Shown here: positions 45,769-56,869 of the stretch, one piece after another
Numbering within the stretch: position 1 is the stretch's first letter
Layout: every line of letters begins with the position of its first letter
DNA from: Larus michahellis
Lineage: Eukaryota; Chordata; Aves; Charadriiformes; Laridae
Direction of reading: 5' to 3'
Length of the DNA stretch: 64,000 bases
NCBI RefSeq assembly: GCF_964199755.1
Contig: NC_133925.1
Span: forward strand, 890,618 to 954,617
Translations under genes and position numbers: made by a program
Notes under the pieces: generated by a model
What the model saw: only the letters and a program-made list of their open reading frames with translations
What the model was told of the DNA's origin: nothing
Database searches by the model: none

Positions 45769-48700
45769 ATGGGGGTGCGGAGGGGACCCCGCAACGAAGC
45801 CGGGCCCCGGTCGGGCCCGCGGCTGGATCCCGACACCGCTGGGTATTTCCGACGGGCCCTGGAGACGCTGCAGGAGGGGCTGAGCCCGGAGGAGCTCGGT
45901 GAGGGGGACGGGGGGGTGTCCCTGAGGGGTTTGGGCGGCATGGTGAGGGGCTTTGGGGGCTCCCTGAGGGGGGGTTGGGGTCTCCGAGCGGATTTGGGGG
46001 TTTTCTGAGGGTTTTTGGGGTCTCGCTGAGGGGGTTTTGGGGTCTCCGAGCAGACTTGGGGGTTTTCTGAGGGGGTTTTGGGGTCCCCGAGCAGATTTGG
46101 GGGTTTTCTGAGGGGGTTTTGGGGTCTCACTGAGGAGGTTTTGGGGTGTCCGAGCACATTTGGGGGTTCTCTGGGAGGGTTTTGGGGTGTCTGAGCAGAT
46201 TTGTGACTCCCTGAGGGGATTTGGGGGGGTCTCTGAGTAGTTTTGGGTCTCCCTGAGGGGATTTGGGCGTTCTCTGAGGGGGTTTGGGGGATCTGTGAGC
46301 GAATTTGGGGTCTCCCTGAGGGGATTTGGGGGTCTCTGAGTAGTTTTGGGTCTCCCTGAGGGGATTTGAGGGTTCTCTGAGGAGATTTGGGGGGGTCTCT
46401 GAGTAGATTTGGGGTTCTCTGAGGGGATTTTGGGGTCCTCGAGCAGATTTGGGCGTTCTCTGACGGGATTTGGGGGATCTGTGAGTGAATTTGGGGTCTC
46501 CCTGAGGGGATTTGGGGGTCTCTGAGTAGTTTTGGTTTTCCCTGAGGGGATTTTGGGGGTCTCTGAGTAGATTTGGGGCTCCCTGAGGAGGTTTTGGGGG
46601 TCTCTGAGCACATTTGGGTGTCCCTGAGGGGATTTTGGGGGGTCTCTGAGGAGATTTGGGGGTTCTCTGAGGGGATTTTGGGGTCTCCCTGAGGGATTTG
46701 GGGCTCCCTGAGGAGGTTTTGGGGCTCCCTGAGCAGATTGGGGTCTCGCCAAGGGGCTTTTGGGGGCCTCTGAGCAGCTTTTGGGGGTCTCTGAGCACAT
46801 TTGGGTCTCCCTGAGGGGATTTGGGGGGTCTCTGAGGGGATTTTGGGGTCTCCCTGAGGGATTTGGGGGTTCTCTGAGCAGATTCGGGTCTCGCTGAGGA
46901 GGTTCGGGTTGGGTTTTGTCGGCTTTCAGCCGCGTCCACGCGCTTTGCGGCCGATAACGGATTTTTTTTTTAAATTTTTTTCATTTTTTTTTTAATTTTT
47001 TTGCTCTTTTCTGCAGCCCTTTTTGCCCCCAACGTGCTGGCGGAGGCGGCGGCGGCGGGGACCGGGGTGGCCCTGGACCCGGGGGGGTCGCGGGTGCTGC
47101 AAGCCCTGCTACCCCAAGCCCCCCTGGGGACGTTGGGGCGACTGTTGCCCCTTTTGGTCCTGGGGGGGCTGGGGGGACCGGCCGGGCACCCGCTGGGGGC
47201 TCGAGTGCTGGAAGCCGCCCTGGGGCGGGTGCTGGTCGCCCTGGGGGGGGCGGTGGGGCGGGAGGAAGGTGTGGGGCAGGTGGAGGAAGCCGTGGGGCAG
47301 CTGGCGACGACGGTGAAGGAGGATTTGGTGGCTTTCGCCCGGCACCCGGCCGGCAGCTTCGTGCTGCGGGGGCTCCTGAGGCTGCTGGGGGGTGAGAAGA
47401 TTGGCGGGGGGGGGGTCCGAGGGGCGTTTGGGGGGGTCCGAGGGGCGTTTGGGGGGGTCCGAGGGGCGTTTGGGAGGCTCTGGGGGTCCATTGGGGGGGG
47501 GTCTGGGGGGTTGGAGGGGTATTCGGGTGGGTCTGGGGCAGGGTTGGGGGGTTTGGGGGGGTCTGGGGGGGCAATCGGGGGTGGTTCGGGGGGGGGGATT
47601 GGGTTTGGGGGGAGTTGGGGGGTCTGGGGGGGCAATCGGGGGTGGGTCTGGGGGGGGATTGGGTTTTGGGGGGGTAATTGGTGCGGTTGGGGGGAGTTAG
47701 GGGGTCTGGAGGGCGATCGGGGGTGGGTCTGGGGGGGGGGGATTGGGTTTGGGGGGAGTTGGGGGGTCTGGGGGGCAATCGGGGGTGGGTCTGAGGGGGG
47801 GGGGATTGGGTTTGGGGGGCGTTGGGGGATAACTGGTACGGTCTGGGGGATCTGGGGGGCAATTGCGGGGGGCTGGGGCAGGTTTGAGGGGGTCTGGGGG
47901 GGGCCCAAGGGGCATTTGGGGGGGGGGGCGATTGGGGTTTGGGGGCAGTTTTGGGGGGGCCCGAGGGGCAATCAGGGGGGTCTGGGGGGGCAATCGGGGG
48001 GGGCTGGGGGCTCTGCAGGGGCAGGTGGGGGTGGGCCGTGGGGGGTAATTAATTGTGGGGTCCATGGGGGGGGTAATTAATTGCCCCCGTTCCCCCCCCC
48101 CCCCCCCATTCTGTGCCCCTTTGCCCCCCAGGAGTGCCCCAGCTGCCCCCCGGAGGGGCGGAGCCAAGGGAGAAGGGGGCGGAGCCTCTGATGGAGGGGG
48201 CGGAGCCTCTGGCCGAGGGGGCGGGGCCAGTGGCAAAGGGGGCGGGGCTTCCCCCCTCCTTCCCGCCCCTCCTGGGGCAATTAGCAGAGGCCTTCGAGGA
48301 GCATCTGCCCTGTGAGTGCCCCCGGGGGGGGGGCAAATACCCCTCAACGACCCCCTAATTACCCGCCTGTGCCCCTAATTAACGCCTGGGTCGCTAATTA
48401 CCCCCTCCCGACTCTTAATTGCGCTCTCTGCCTTCCTAATCGCCCCCCCCCCCAATTACCCCACTAATTACCCCTCCGAGACCCTTAATTGTCCCACTGC
48501 CCCCCTAATTACCCCCCCTGCCCATTGCCACTAATTGCCCCCGCCCCTTGAATTACGCACAGCCCCTCTAATTACCCACCCCAGACCTCTAATTGCCCCC
48601 CCGACTCCTAATCGCCCCCCTGCCCCCCCAATTACCCATTGCCCCCCTAATGACCCACCCCAGACCTCTAATTGCCCCCCTAATTACCCCCCTGACTCCT

Positions 48701-51700
48701 AATCGCCCCCCTAATTAGCCATTGCCTCCCTAATTACCTTCCTAATTACCTCTGCTCCCCCCTACCTCCCTAATTATCTGCCTCGTGCCCTGCTAATTAC
48801 CCTGCCCTAATCCCTAATTACTTGATTGTCGCCCCCCTAATTATTCTGCTCCACTAATTACATTGTTCTGATCCCTAATTATCTGTTTTTTGCCGCGCTA
48901 ATTACCCTGCCGGGAGCCTTGTTTACCTTTGTCTTGTCCCCCCTAATTAGTCTGCCCTGCTAATTACCTTGCGCTGCTTCCTAATTACCTCTGTTTTGCC
49001 CCCCTTGATCGCTGTGCCGTACTAATTAGTCTGCCCGGATGCCTAATTACCTCTCTTTTGTCCTCTTAATTAGTCTTTTTCACTTAATTATGCTGCCCTG
49101 ATTGCTAATTGATTGTGTTGTGCCCTGTTAATTAGTCTGCCGTGTTTATTAATTGGGCTGGTTTTTTAATTATTCTCGTGTAATCCTTAGTTTTTTCTTT
49201 CTCTACCCCCTAATTATCTTTTCTGGACCCCTAATTACCCCCCCCCACCCCCTGCCACCCCTAATTACCCCCGCTAATTGCCCCCCCTTTCTCTCCCCCC
49301 CCCCCCCAGCGCTGCTCTCCCCGGCCTGCGCCAGCCTCTGCCTGCAGGTGGCGCTGCAGGTGCTGCACCGCAGCCAATCGCCCGCCTGCGCCCGCCTCCG
49401 CGACGCCCTCATTGGCCGCCTGGCCCCGCCCGGCGAGAGGTCGGTCCCCATTGGCTGGGAGGGCGGGGATGGGGCGGGGCGGGGCTGGGGGGTGCTGATT
49501 GGCTGCCTGGCTCTGAAAGTGCCTCCCCCCCCCCTCCATCGGGGGGGGGGTGGTGGTTTCTGATTGGCTGGTGGGGAGGGGGGGTGTGTCCCGGGTGCCC
49601 TGTGCTGATTGGCCGGCTCGCCGTCGTTTCCCCTCCCCCATTGGCTGGCGTTCCTGGGGGTTCGCGGCCCCGCTTTCCCATTGGCTGCTTCGTCTTTAAA
49701 GGCTCTTTGCGATTGGCTGCGGGTTTCAGGGGGCTGTTTCCTGATTGGCCGGGAGGCCCCGGGCGCCGTTCAACGATTGGCCGGGGGTGGGGGAGGGGTG
49801 GATTTTCACCCCGTTTCCTATTGGTCGCTGTTTTCTGGAGGCACGCCTCTGATTGGCCGCCCGCCCGCCAGGCCCTTCCCCATTGGTTAAGGCCCTGCCG
49901 GTGCCGCCTGCTGATTGGCCGAAGGGTTTCCCGTCGTTCGGTGGGGGCGGGCGGGGGGTTAACCTCATTGGCCGGGGGGAAAGGGGGCGGGGCGGCGCCC
50001 GCCCGTTGCTGATTGGCTGCCGGCAGCGGGCTGGTGCGGGGGCTGCAGGACGCCGAGCGGGGCCGGCTACTGGAGGCGGCCATGACGGTGGCCGGCCCCG
50101 GGCGACTGCGGCAGCTTTTTCGGGAGGAGCTGAAGGGTCGCCTGAGGGGCGTGGCCACCCACCGGCTGGCCAATCACGGCCTGCAGCGCCTGCTGGACCA
50201 CGCCCCCCCCGACGTGGTAGGCGGGGCTTGAGGGGGCGGGGGCCTGCGGGGTGGGGGGGGGGGGTGGGGCGTAAAGGGGAGGGGCTTTGGAGTGATGGGG
50301 GGGTTAAAGGGGGTGTGGCCAGAAGGGGAGGGGCTTAAGAGGGTGTGGCATAAAGGGGAGGGGCTTAAGAGGGTGTGGCATAAAGGGGAGGGGCTTAAGC
50401 GGGTGGGGTTTAAGGGGCGGGGCTTGTGTGGGGCGTGAAGGGGAGGGGCTTAAGGAGGGCGGGGGGGAAGGGGCGGGGCTTAAGGCGGGCGTGGCCCAAC
50501 GGGGAGGGGCTTGAAGGGGGAGGGGCTTCAGGGGAAGGTGACGCCCGTTGGGTGGGCGAGGGGGGGCGGGGCTGGGCGGGGGGAGCGGGTGGGGTCCCCC
50601 GGGGTGGGGGTGGGGGGGGGGGGGGGGGAAGGGTGTGGCTGACGCTCGGCCCCGCCCCCCCGCAGGTGGGGGAGGTGCTGTCGGAGCTGGGCCCCGCCCT
50701 GGCTGAGCCTTTGGCCAGCGGCCACCCCGGGGTACTGGCCGCCCTGGCGGCCGCCTGCCGCCGCCACCCCCCCCTCCAGCAGGAGGGGCTGCGCTGCCTC
50801 TTCCAGGTAAGCCCCGCCCCCTTTCCGCCTAGGCCACGCCCCCTTCCTTATAAGCCCCGCCCACCCCCCCTAAGAAGGGCCCCATTGAGGGATTCGGGTC
50901 CCCATTGAGGGATTCAGGTCCCCATTGAGGAGGGGGGGAGGCCAAGCCCCGCCCCCTCGGGCAGGCCACGCCCCCCCCGGATCAAGCCCCGCCCCCCAAA
51001 AAAAGCCCCGCCCCCCCCTTTTGCAGGCTCCCTATTGGCTGGGGCAAAAGGGCGGGGCCTCTTCAAACCGTTTGCCCTTTTAAGGATGTGGGGGGGAGGG
51101 TGGGGGGGGTGTCTTGAGGAGGCCACGCCCCTTTGGGGAAGCCCCGCCCACCTCCCTCCCCGCCCCCTCCTGCTCCTCCCCTTGGTCCTAGTGCCCCCCC
51201 TCCCTCTTTAACCCCCGCCCCTTTCGGGCTCAAGCCCCGCCCCTTCCCCCACCCAGGCCCCGCCCCCCCCAGAGGCCCCTCCCTAAGCCCCGCCCCTTCC
51301 TCCTTTCTCCACCAATAGGCTTTCGGCTGCTGGGAGCCGCCCGAGCGCCGGCGGGGCTGCGTGGGGCTCCTGGTCGGGCTCCGCCCTTTCGAGGGCGGGG
51401 ACGAGGGGGCGGAGCCAGAGGTGAGGGGCGTGGGGGGTGGGGGGAGTGGGCGGGGCTTCCTCCCCCTCCCCTGGTCCCCCCCCCCCCCCCGGTTGCCTCC
51501 GCTCCCCTCTAACTTGCCCCCTCTCCCCCCCCCCCCCCTTAACAACTTTTTAAACCGCCCTAAACCCAATATTTAACCTTTTCGCACAATTATTTGCCCC
51601 CCCCGACCCCGCTAATTGCCCCCCGACCCCGCTAATTGCCCCCCGACCCCGCTAATTGCCCCCCCCCACCCCGCAAATTGCCCCCCCACCCCGCTAATTG

Positions 51701-52562
51701 CCCCCAGCCCCTTTAATTACCCCCGAACCCTCTCCCCCGCCCCCTTTTTTTACCCCCCAGCCCCCTTTTTTCTCTCTCTGCCCCCCCCCCAAACCAGGGG
51801 TGGGGTTTTGGGGGGGCCCCCCCTTGACTCCTCCTCTTGCCCCCCCCCCCGCGTCCCCCCCGCAGCCCCCCTCGCTGGGCGCCGTCACCCTCCACGGCTC
51901 CCTCCTGCTCCAGCACCTCCTGCATTTCGGGGACCCGACGCCGGTGCTGGGGGGGTTGGAGGCTTTGCCCCCCCCGGCTTTGGTGGCCTTGGCCCGTAGC
52001 CCCCCCGGCAGCCGGGTCTGGGACGCCCTCTTGACCTCCCCCACCGTCCCCCCCCGCGCCCGGCGCCGCCTCCTGCGCAAGCTCAAGGTAAAGCTTTTTT
52101 TTTTTTTATTTTGGGGGGGGGTTGGGCGGGGTTTGGGGGGGGGGGGAGGGGGCCGGTGACGTCACTTCCGGCGTTGCCCCCCCCCCCCCCCCCGCAGGGT
52201 CGCTTCCTCTCGCTGGCCTGTCACCGCAACGGCAGCCGCGTCCTCGACGCCGTCTGGGCCTCGGCCTCCGCCCCGGCCCGCGCCGCCATCGCCGAGGAGC
52301 TGGGTGAGCCCCTGGGGGGGGGGGGGGGGAAGGGGGGGGCGGGGAGGAGGGGGGGGAGCCCGGCGGCCACGCCCTAACCCCCCTTCCCTCCCCTCCCCCC
52401 GCAGCGTCCCAGCGCCACGCCCTGCAGAGCGACCCCCACGGCCGGGGGGTGGCCCGGAGCCTGGAGCTCGACCTTTTCCTGCGAGGGCGGCGAGCGTGGC
52501 AACGGCTACAGGCGGCCCCCGGCCACCGCCGCCGCCTCCTGGGACCCCTCCTGCAGGAATGA
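45769..52562 (+). CDS. NOP9: NOP9 nucleolar PUF-repeat protein, complete
   Basis: PUF-like RNA-binding protein needed for 18S rRNA maturation (binds ITS1 and the central pseudoknot in the small-subunit precursor). Ten exons: 45769-45898, 47017-47391, 48132-48311, 49310-49439, 50027-50216, 50666-50806, 51319-51420, 51866-52087, 52198-52303 and 52405-52562; 577 residues (human 636), all phases consistent. Human-like segments include GYFRRALETLQEGL, SLCLQVALQVLHRS, HRLANHGLQRLLDH, SGHPGVLAALAAACRR, GSLLLQHLLHFGDPTPVL, CHRNGSRVLDAVWA and DPHGRGVARSLELDLFL. Exon 3 begins with heptapeptide repeats (AEPLMEG type, 48158-48241) where human has an unrelated linker. It lies head-to-head with RABGGTA and tail-to-tail with CIDEB, as in human, but DHRS1 is missing. 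Confidence 0.97.
46000..46915. repeat. GGTCTCCCTGAGGGGATTTG array, NOP9 intron 1
   Basis: About 24 units of roughly 38 bp, GGTCTCCCTGAGGGGATTTG plus GGGGTCTCTGAGCAGATTT, in the first NOP9 intron. It is followed by a T-rich stretch (46963-47005) that serves as the polypyrimidine tract. Confidence 0.9.
47395..48110. repeat. GGGGTCTGGGGGGGCAATCG array, NOP9 intron 2
   Basis: G-rich units of about 30-60 bp, GGTCTGGGGGGGCAATCGGG and GGGGGATTGGGTTTGGGGG, starting with three copies of GGGTCCGAGGGGCGTTTGGG right after exon 2. The transcript strand is G-rich. Confidence 0.88.
48350..49295. repeat. CCCTAATTACC-rich NOP9 intron 3
   Basis: Nearly 1 kb dominated by CTAATTACC, CTAATTGCC and related 11-20 bp steps, with dozens of TAATTA or TAATTG cores. 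It grades into T-rich sequence around 49050-49250. It is the least GC-rich block left of 57.8 kb. Confidence 0.85.
49440..50026. repeat. ATTGG (CCAAT) cluster, NOP9 intron 4
   Basis: About sixteen ATTGG pentamers in under 600 bp, mostly as GATTGGCCG, GATTGGCTG or CCATTGGCTG, spaced about 30-50 bp. These are reverse-strand CCAAT boxes. The spacing is irregular and the flanks are diverged. Confidence 0.8.
50217..50665. repeat. GGGGAGGGGCTTAAG array, NOP9 intron 5
   Basis: Units of about 15-30 bp, AAAGGGGAGGGGCTTAAGAG and GGGTGTGGC, filling the intron between NOP9 exons 5 and 6. Confidence 0.85.
50810..51315. repeat. GCCCCGCCCC-rich NOP9 intron 6
   Basis: C-rich intron with AAGCCCCGCCCCC steps and three copies of TCCCCATTGAGGGATTC near 50880-50930. 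No coding signal is seen. Confidence 0.7.
51421..51865. repeat. GCTAATTGCCCCCCGACCCC repeat, NOP9 intron 7
   Basis: Low-complexity C-rich intron containing about five copies of CGACCCCGCTAATTGCCCCC around 51600-51710, related to the TAATTA blocks in intron 3. Confidence 0.75.
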
Positions 52563-52659
52563 CACCCCCCCCCCCACCCCCTCCCCCACCCCCAGGGCCG
52601 GGGGCGGGGGGGGGAGAGAAAGAGAGAGGTGCCGCGACGGAGAGGCGCCCTCTCGGAGG

Positions 52660-53250
52660 ACTACGGGATACAAAGATGGGGGACGGAGAGAGAGAGCGGC
52701 GCCTTGGAGGACCGTGGGGCACAGAGACGGGGGACGGAGAGAGAGAGCGGCTCCTTGGAGGACCGTGGGGCACAGAGACGGGGGACAGAGAGAGAGAGCG
52801 GCGCCTTGGAGGACCGTGGGGCACAGAGACGGGGGACGGAGAGAGAGAGCGGCTCCTTGGAGGACCGTGGGGCACAGAGACATGGGACGGAGAGAGAGAG
52901 CGGCTCCTTGGAGGACCGTGGGGCACAGAGACGGGGCACGGAGAGAGAGAGCGGCGCCTTGGAGGACCGTGGGGCACAAAGAAGAGGGACGGAGAGAGAG
53001 AGCGGCGCCTTGGAGGACTGTGGGGCACAGAGACGGGGGACGGAGAGAGAGAGCGGCGCCTTGGAGGACTGTGGGGCACAGAGACGGGGCACGGAGAGAG
53101 AGAGCGGCGCCTTGGAGGACTGTGGGGCACAGAGACGGGGCACGGAGAGAGAGAGCGGCTCCTTGGAGGACCGTGGGGCACAGAGACATGGGATGGAGAG
53201 AGAGAGCGGCGCCTTGGAGGACTGTGGGGCACAGAGACGGGGCATGGAGA
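52660..53250. repeat. 51-bp minisatellite, NOP9 3' region
   Basis: About eleven near-identical 51-bp units: ACGGAGAGAGAGAGCGGC, GCCTTGGAGGACCGTGGGGC and ACAGAGACGGGG. It begins about 100 bp after the NOP9 stop, so it is probably NOP9 3' UTR. The length is a multiple of three, so frames stay open as a 17-residue repeat on both strands; I do not regard these as genes. Confidence 0.93.
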
Positions 53251-53521
53251 GGGGGGCCGCTCTGGTACGTCATCCCAGCTCTCGTCTGCTCCCGCCCTCC
53301 CCCGACCCCCTTATTTTTTAACTCAATCGAGGGTTTTTTTGGGGTTTTTTTCACCTTTTTCTTTCTTTTTTGTTGTTTTTTTTCTTTCCGTGGGGCAGAG
53401 GCGGAGCTCGGTCCCTCCCCCTAGAGCTGTCTGTCCCCCCCCCCCCCCCCCCCGCCCCCCACCGGCGGCCATGTTGTCCCCACGGCAGAGGAGGGGGGAG
53501 GGGCTCCGCTTCTCGCCGCCG

Positions 53522-53527
53522 TTTATT
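53522..53527 (-). terminator. CIDEB: CIDEB polyadenylation signal
   Basis: TTTATT on the plus strand reads AATAAA on the minus strand, about 90 nt beyond the proposed CIDEB stop. Confidence 0.6.
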
Positions 53528-53617
53528 GGGAAAACGGAAAAATTTGGGAATCGGGGCGGGGGGGAGGGGAGGGGGGGGAAGGGGCGTGGTCAGGAGGCGG
53601 GGCTTAGCGGGCGTAGG

Positions 53618-55860
53618 TCACGCTCTGGGGCGGAGCCCCGTCCAGGAGGCGGCGGAGAGGGTCAGGAGGCTCTGCCCCACGGCGCGTGTCATGGCCGCCA
53701 GCAGCCGCAGCAGCTCCCTTTGGGGGGGGGGGGACGACACAAGAAAAGGGGGGGCTCGGGGCTGCCCCATGGGGCTCCCCCAGCCTCCCCCCCCCACCCC
53801 CGCCCACGGGGTGTCCGTGGGGCAGATACCGACGCTATGGGGCGGGAGAAGTCGCCGTGGGGCAAGACCTTCTCCTGCCCCACCTGAACCCCGGTGGGGA
53901 GAAGGGTCAACGGGGCCAACCCCCCCGCCAACGGGGCTTTCTGTGGGGCAGGAGGAGACCCTATGGGGCTGATACCGACTCTATGGGGCTGGGGAAGACT
54001 CCGTGGGGCAAGACCTTCTCCTGCCCCACCTGAACCCCAGTGGGGAGAAGGGTCAACGGGGCCAACCCCCCCGCCAACGGGGCTTTCTGTGGGGCAGGAG
54101 GAGACCCTATGGGGCTGATACCGACTCTATGGGGCTGGGGAAGACTCCGTGGGACAAGACCTTCTCCTGCCCCACCTGAACCCCGGTGGGGAGAAGGGTC
54201 AACGGGGCCAACCCCCCTGCCAACGGGGCTTTCTGTGGGGCAGGAGACTCTGTGGGGCCGTAGAAGACCCTGTGGGGCCCACGTTGGCCCTTATGGGGCA
54301 GGAGAAGCTCTTGCCCCACGGGCTTTTCTCCCGCCCCACCTGAACCCTTGTGGGGAGAAGAGTCAACGGGGCCAACCCCCCCGCCAACGGGGCTTTCTGT
54401 GGGGCAGGAGGAGACCCTATGGGGCTGATACCGACTCTATGGGGCTGGGGAAGACTCCGTGGGGCAAGACCTTCTCCTGCCCCACCTGAACCCCAGTGGG
54501 GAGAAGAGTCAACGGGGCCAACCCCCCCGCCAACGGGGCTTTCTGTGGGGCAGGAGACTCTATGGGGCCATAGAAGACCCCGCGGGGCCCACATTGGCCC
54601 TTATGGGGCAGGAGAAGCTCTTGCCCCACGGGCTTTTCTCCCGCCCCACCTGAACCCTTGTGGGGAGAAGAGTCAACGGGGCCAACCCCCCCGCCAACGG
54701 GGCTTTCTGTGGGGCAGGAGAAGACCCTATGGGGGCAGATACCGACTCTATGGGGCTGGGGAAGACTCCGTGGGGCAAGACCTTCTCCTGCCCCACCTGA
54801 ACCCCAGTGGGGAGAAGGGTCAACGGGGCCAACCCCCCCCCCAACGGGGCTTTCTGTGGGGCAGGAGAAGACCCTATGGGGCAGATACCGACTCTATGGG
54901 GCTGGGGAAGACTCCGTGGGGCAAGACCTTCTCCTGCCCCACCTGAACCCCGGTGGGGAGAAGAGTCAATGGGGCCAACCCCCCTGCCAACGGGGCTTTC
55001 TGTGGGGCAGGAGGAGACCCTATGGGGCTGATACCGACTCTATGGGGCTGGGGAAGACTCCGTGGGGCAAGACCTTCTCCTGCCCCACCTGAACCCCAGT
55101 GGGGAGAAGAGTCAACGGGGCCAACCCCCCCGCCAACGGGGCTTTCTGTGGGGCAGGAGACTCTATGGGGCCATAGAAGACCCCGCGGGGCCCACATTGG
55201 CCCTTATGGGGCAGGAGAAGCTCTTGCCCCACGGGCTTTTCTCCCGCCCCACCTGAACCCTTGTGGGGAGAAGAGTCAACGGGGCCAACCCCCCCGCCAA
55301 CGGGGCTTTCTGTGGGGCAGGAGAAGACCCTATGGGGGCAGATACCGACTCTATGGGGCTGGGGAAGACTCCGTGGGGCAAGACCTTCTCCTGCCCCACC
55401 TGAACCCCAGTGGGGAGAAGAGTCAACGGGGCCAACCCCCCCGCCAACGGGGCTTTCTGTGGGGCAGGAGAAGACCCTATGGGGCAGATACCGACTCTAT
55501 GGGGCTGGGGAAGACTCCGTGGGGCAAGACCTTCTCCTGCCCCACCTGAACCCCGGTGGGGAGAAGAGTCAATGGGGCCAACCCCCCTGCCAACGGGGCT
55601 TTCTGTGGGGCAGGAGACTCTATGGGGCCATAGAAGACCCCGCGGGGCCCACGTTGGCCCTTATGGGGCAGGAGAAGCTCTTGCCCCACGGCGACTTCTC
55701 CCGCCCCACCTGAACCCCGGTGGGGAGGAGCCTCGATGGTGGCCCCCCCCCCCCAAAGTGGGTCTCCCCGTGGGTCAGGGCCCCCCCCCACCCCCCCCCC
55801 CGGCCCCATACCTGAGGAGGCGTTCGGGGCCCAGCCCCCCCGAGGTCGCAGCGCAGCCCC
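53618..55860 (-). CDS. CIDEB: CIDEB C-terminal exons (partial)
   Basis: CIDE-family protein of lipid droplets and the ER, acting in VLDL lipidation in liver. Two exons with good splice sites and matching phases are seen: 55860-55812 and 53717-53618 (TGA). Together they read CAATSGGLGPERLLRELLR, then LLAAMTRAVGQSLLTLSAAS. Human CIDEB has CDFQGLGPKKVLRELLR then WTSTLLQGLGHMLLGIS at the same place near its C-terminus. Orientation and position, tail-to-tail with NOP9, agree with human. The CIDE-N domain and most of CIDE-C are not found between 55860 and the NOP10 promoter, so the 5' exons are deleted, moved or too diverged. It may therefore be a relic. The intron contains a large array with a 603-bp period. 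Confidence 0.72.
53820..55735. repeat. 146-bp/603-bp higher-order repeat, CIDEB intron
   Basis: Units of about 146 bp: CCGACTCTATGGGGCTGGGG, AAGACTCCGTGGGGCAAGAC, CTTCTCCTGCCCCACCTGAA, GGGGAGAAGGGTCAACGGGG and CCAACGGGGCTTTCTGTGGG. They are combined into a 603-bp higher-order repeat; 54350-54946 and 54953-55549 are nearly identical. CTTCTCC and GTGGGGAGAAG can pair as a hairpin inside each unit. Confidence 0.93.
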
Positions 55861-55879
55861 CTGACGGGGGGGGATTTGG

Positions 55880-56785
55880 GGGGGGTGGGGGGGCAATTAG
55901 GGATTCCCCGGGGGGGGGCAATTAGGGGGGTCTGGGGGGGAAATTAGGGGGTCCAGAGGGGCAATTGGGGGGTCTGGGGGGGTAATTAGGGGTCCCCGGG
56001 GGGGCAATTAGGGGGTCCGAGGGGTAATTAGAGGGTCCGGGGGGCAATTAGGGGGTGTGGGGGGCAATTAGGGGGTCCAGAGGGGCAATTAGGGGGTCTG
56101 GGGGGCAATTAGGGGGGTCTGGGGGGGAAATTAGGGGGTCCAGAGGGGCAATTGGGGGGTCTGGGGGGCAATTAGGGGTCCCCAGGGGGGCAATTAATTG
56201 TCCCTGGGGGGCAATTACGGGTCCCCAGGGGGTATCTGGGGTTCTGGGGGGCAATTAGGGGTCCCAAGGGGGCAATTAGGGGGTCCAGAGGGGTAATTGG
56301 GGGGCCCGAGGGGCAACTGGGGGGTCTGGGGGGCAATTAGGGGTCCCCAGGGGAAAATTAGGGGGTCCGAGGGGTAATTAGGGGGTCCGAGGGGTAATTA
56401 GAGGGTCTGGGGGGCAATTAGGGGTCCCCAGGGGGGCAATTAGGGGGTCTGGGGGGTGTGGGGGGCAATTGGGGGTCCCAATGGGGGCAATTAGGGGGTC
56501 CAGAGGGGTAATTGGGGGGTCTGGGGGGCAATTAGGGGTCCCCAGGGGGGGCAATTAAGGGTCCCTGGGGGGCAATTAGGGGGTCTGGGGGGCAATTACG
56601 GGTCCCCAGGGGGTATCTGGGGTTCTGGGGGGCAATTAGGGGTCCCCAGGGGGGCAATTAGGGGGTCCAGAGGGGTAATCGGGGGACCCGAGGGGCAACT
56701 GGGGGGTCTGGGGGGCAATTAGGGGGTCCAGAGGGGCAATTAGGTGTCCCAAGGGGGGGCAATTGGGGGGTCTGGGGGACGGGGG
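55880..56785. repeat. 24-bp GGGGGCAATTAGGGGGTCC array
   Basis: About forty units of 20-26 bp, GGGGGGCAATTAGGGGGTCC with AGAGG, CGAGG or CTGGG. It fills the space where upstream CIDEB exons would be expected. CAATTAG cores recur. Confidence 0.92.
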
Positions 56786-56869
56786 GGCGGGGGGGACGGG
56801 ACACAGTGGGCGAGTGAAAGGGGCTGCCGGCCTCCCTGGGCCACCCCCGCCCCCCCCCCCCCCCCCCCG

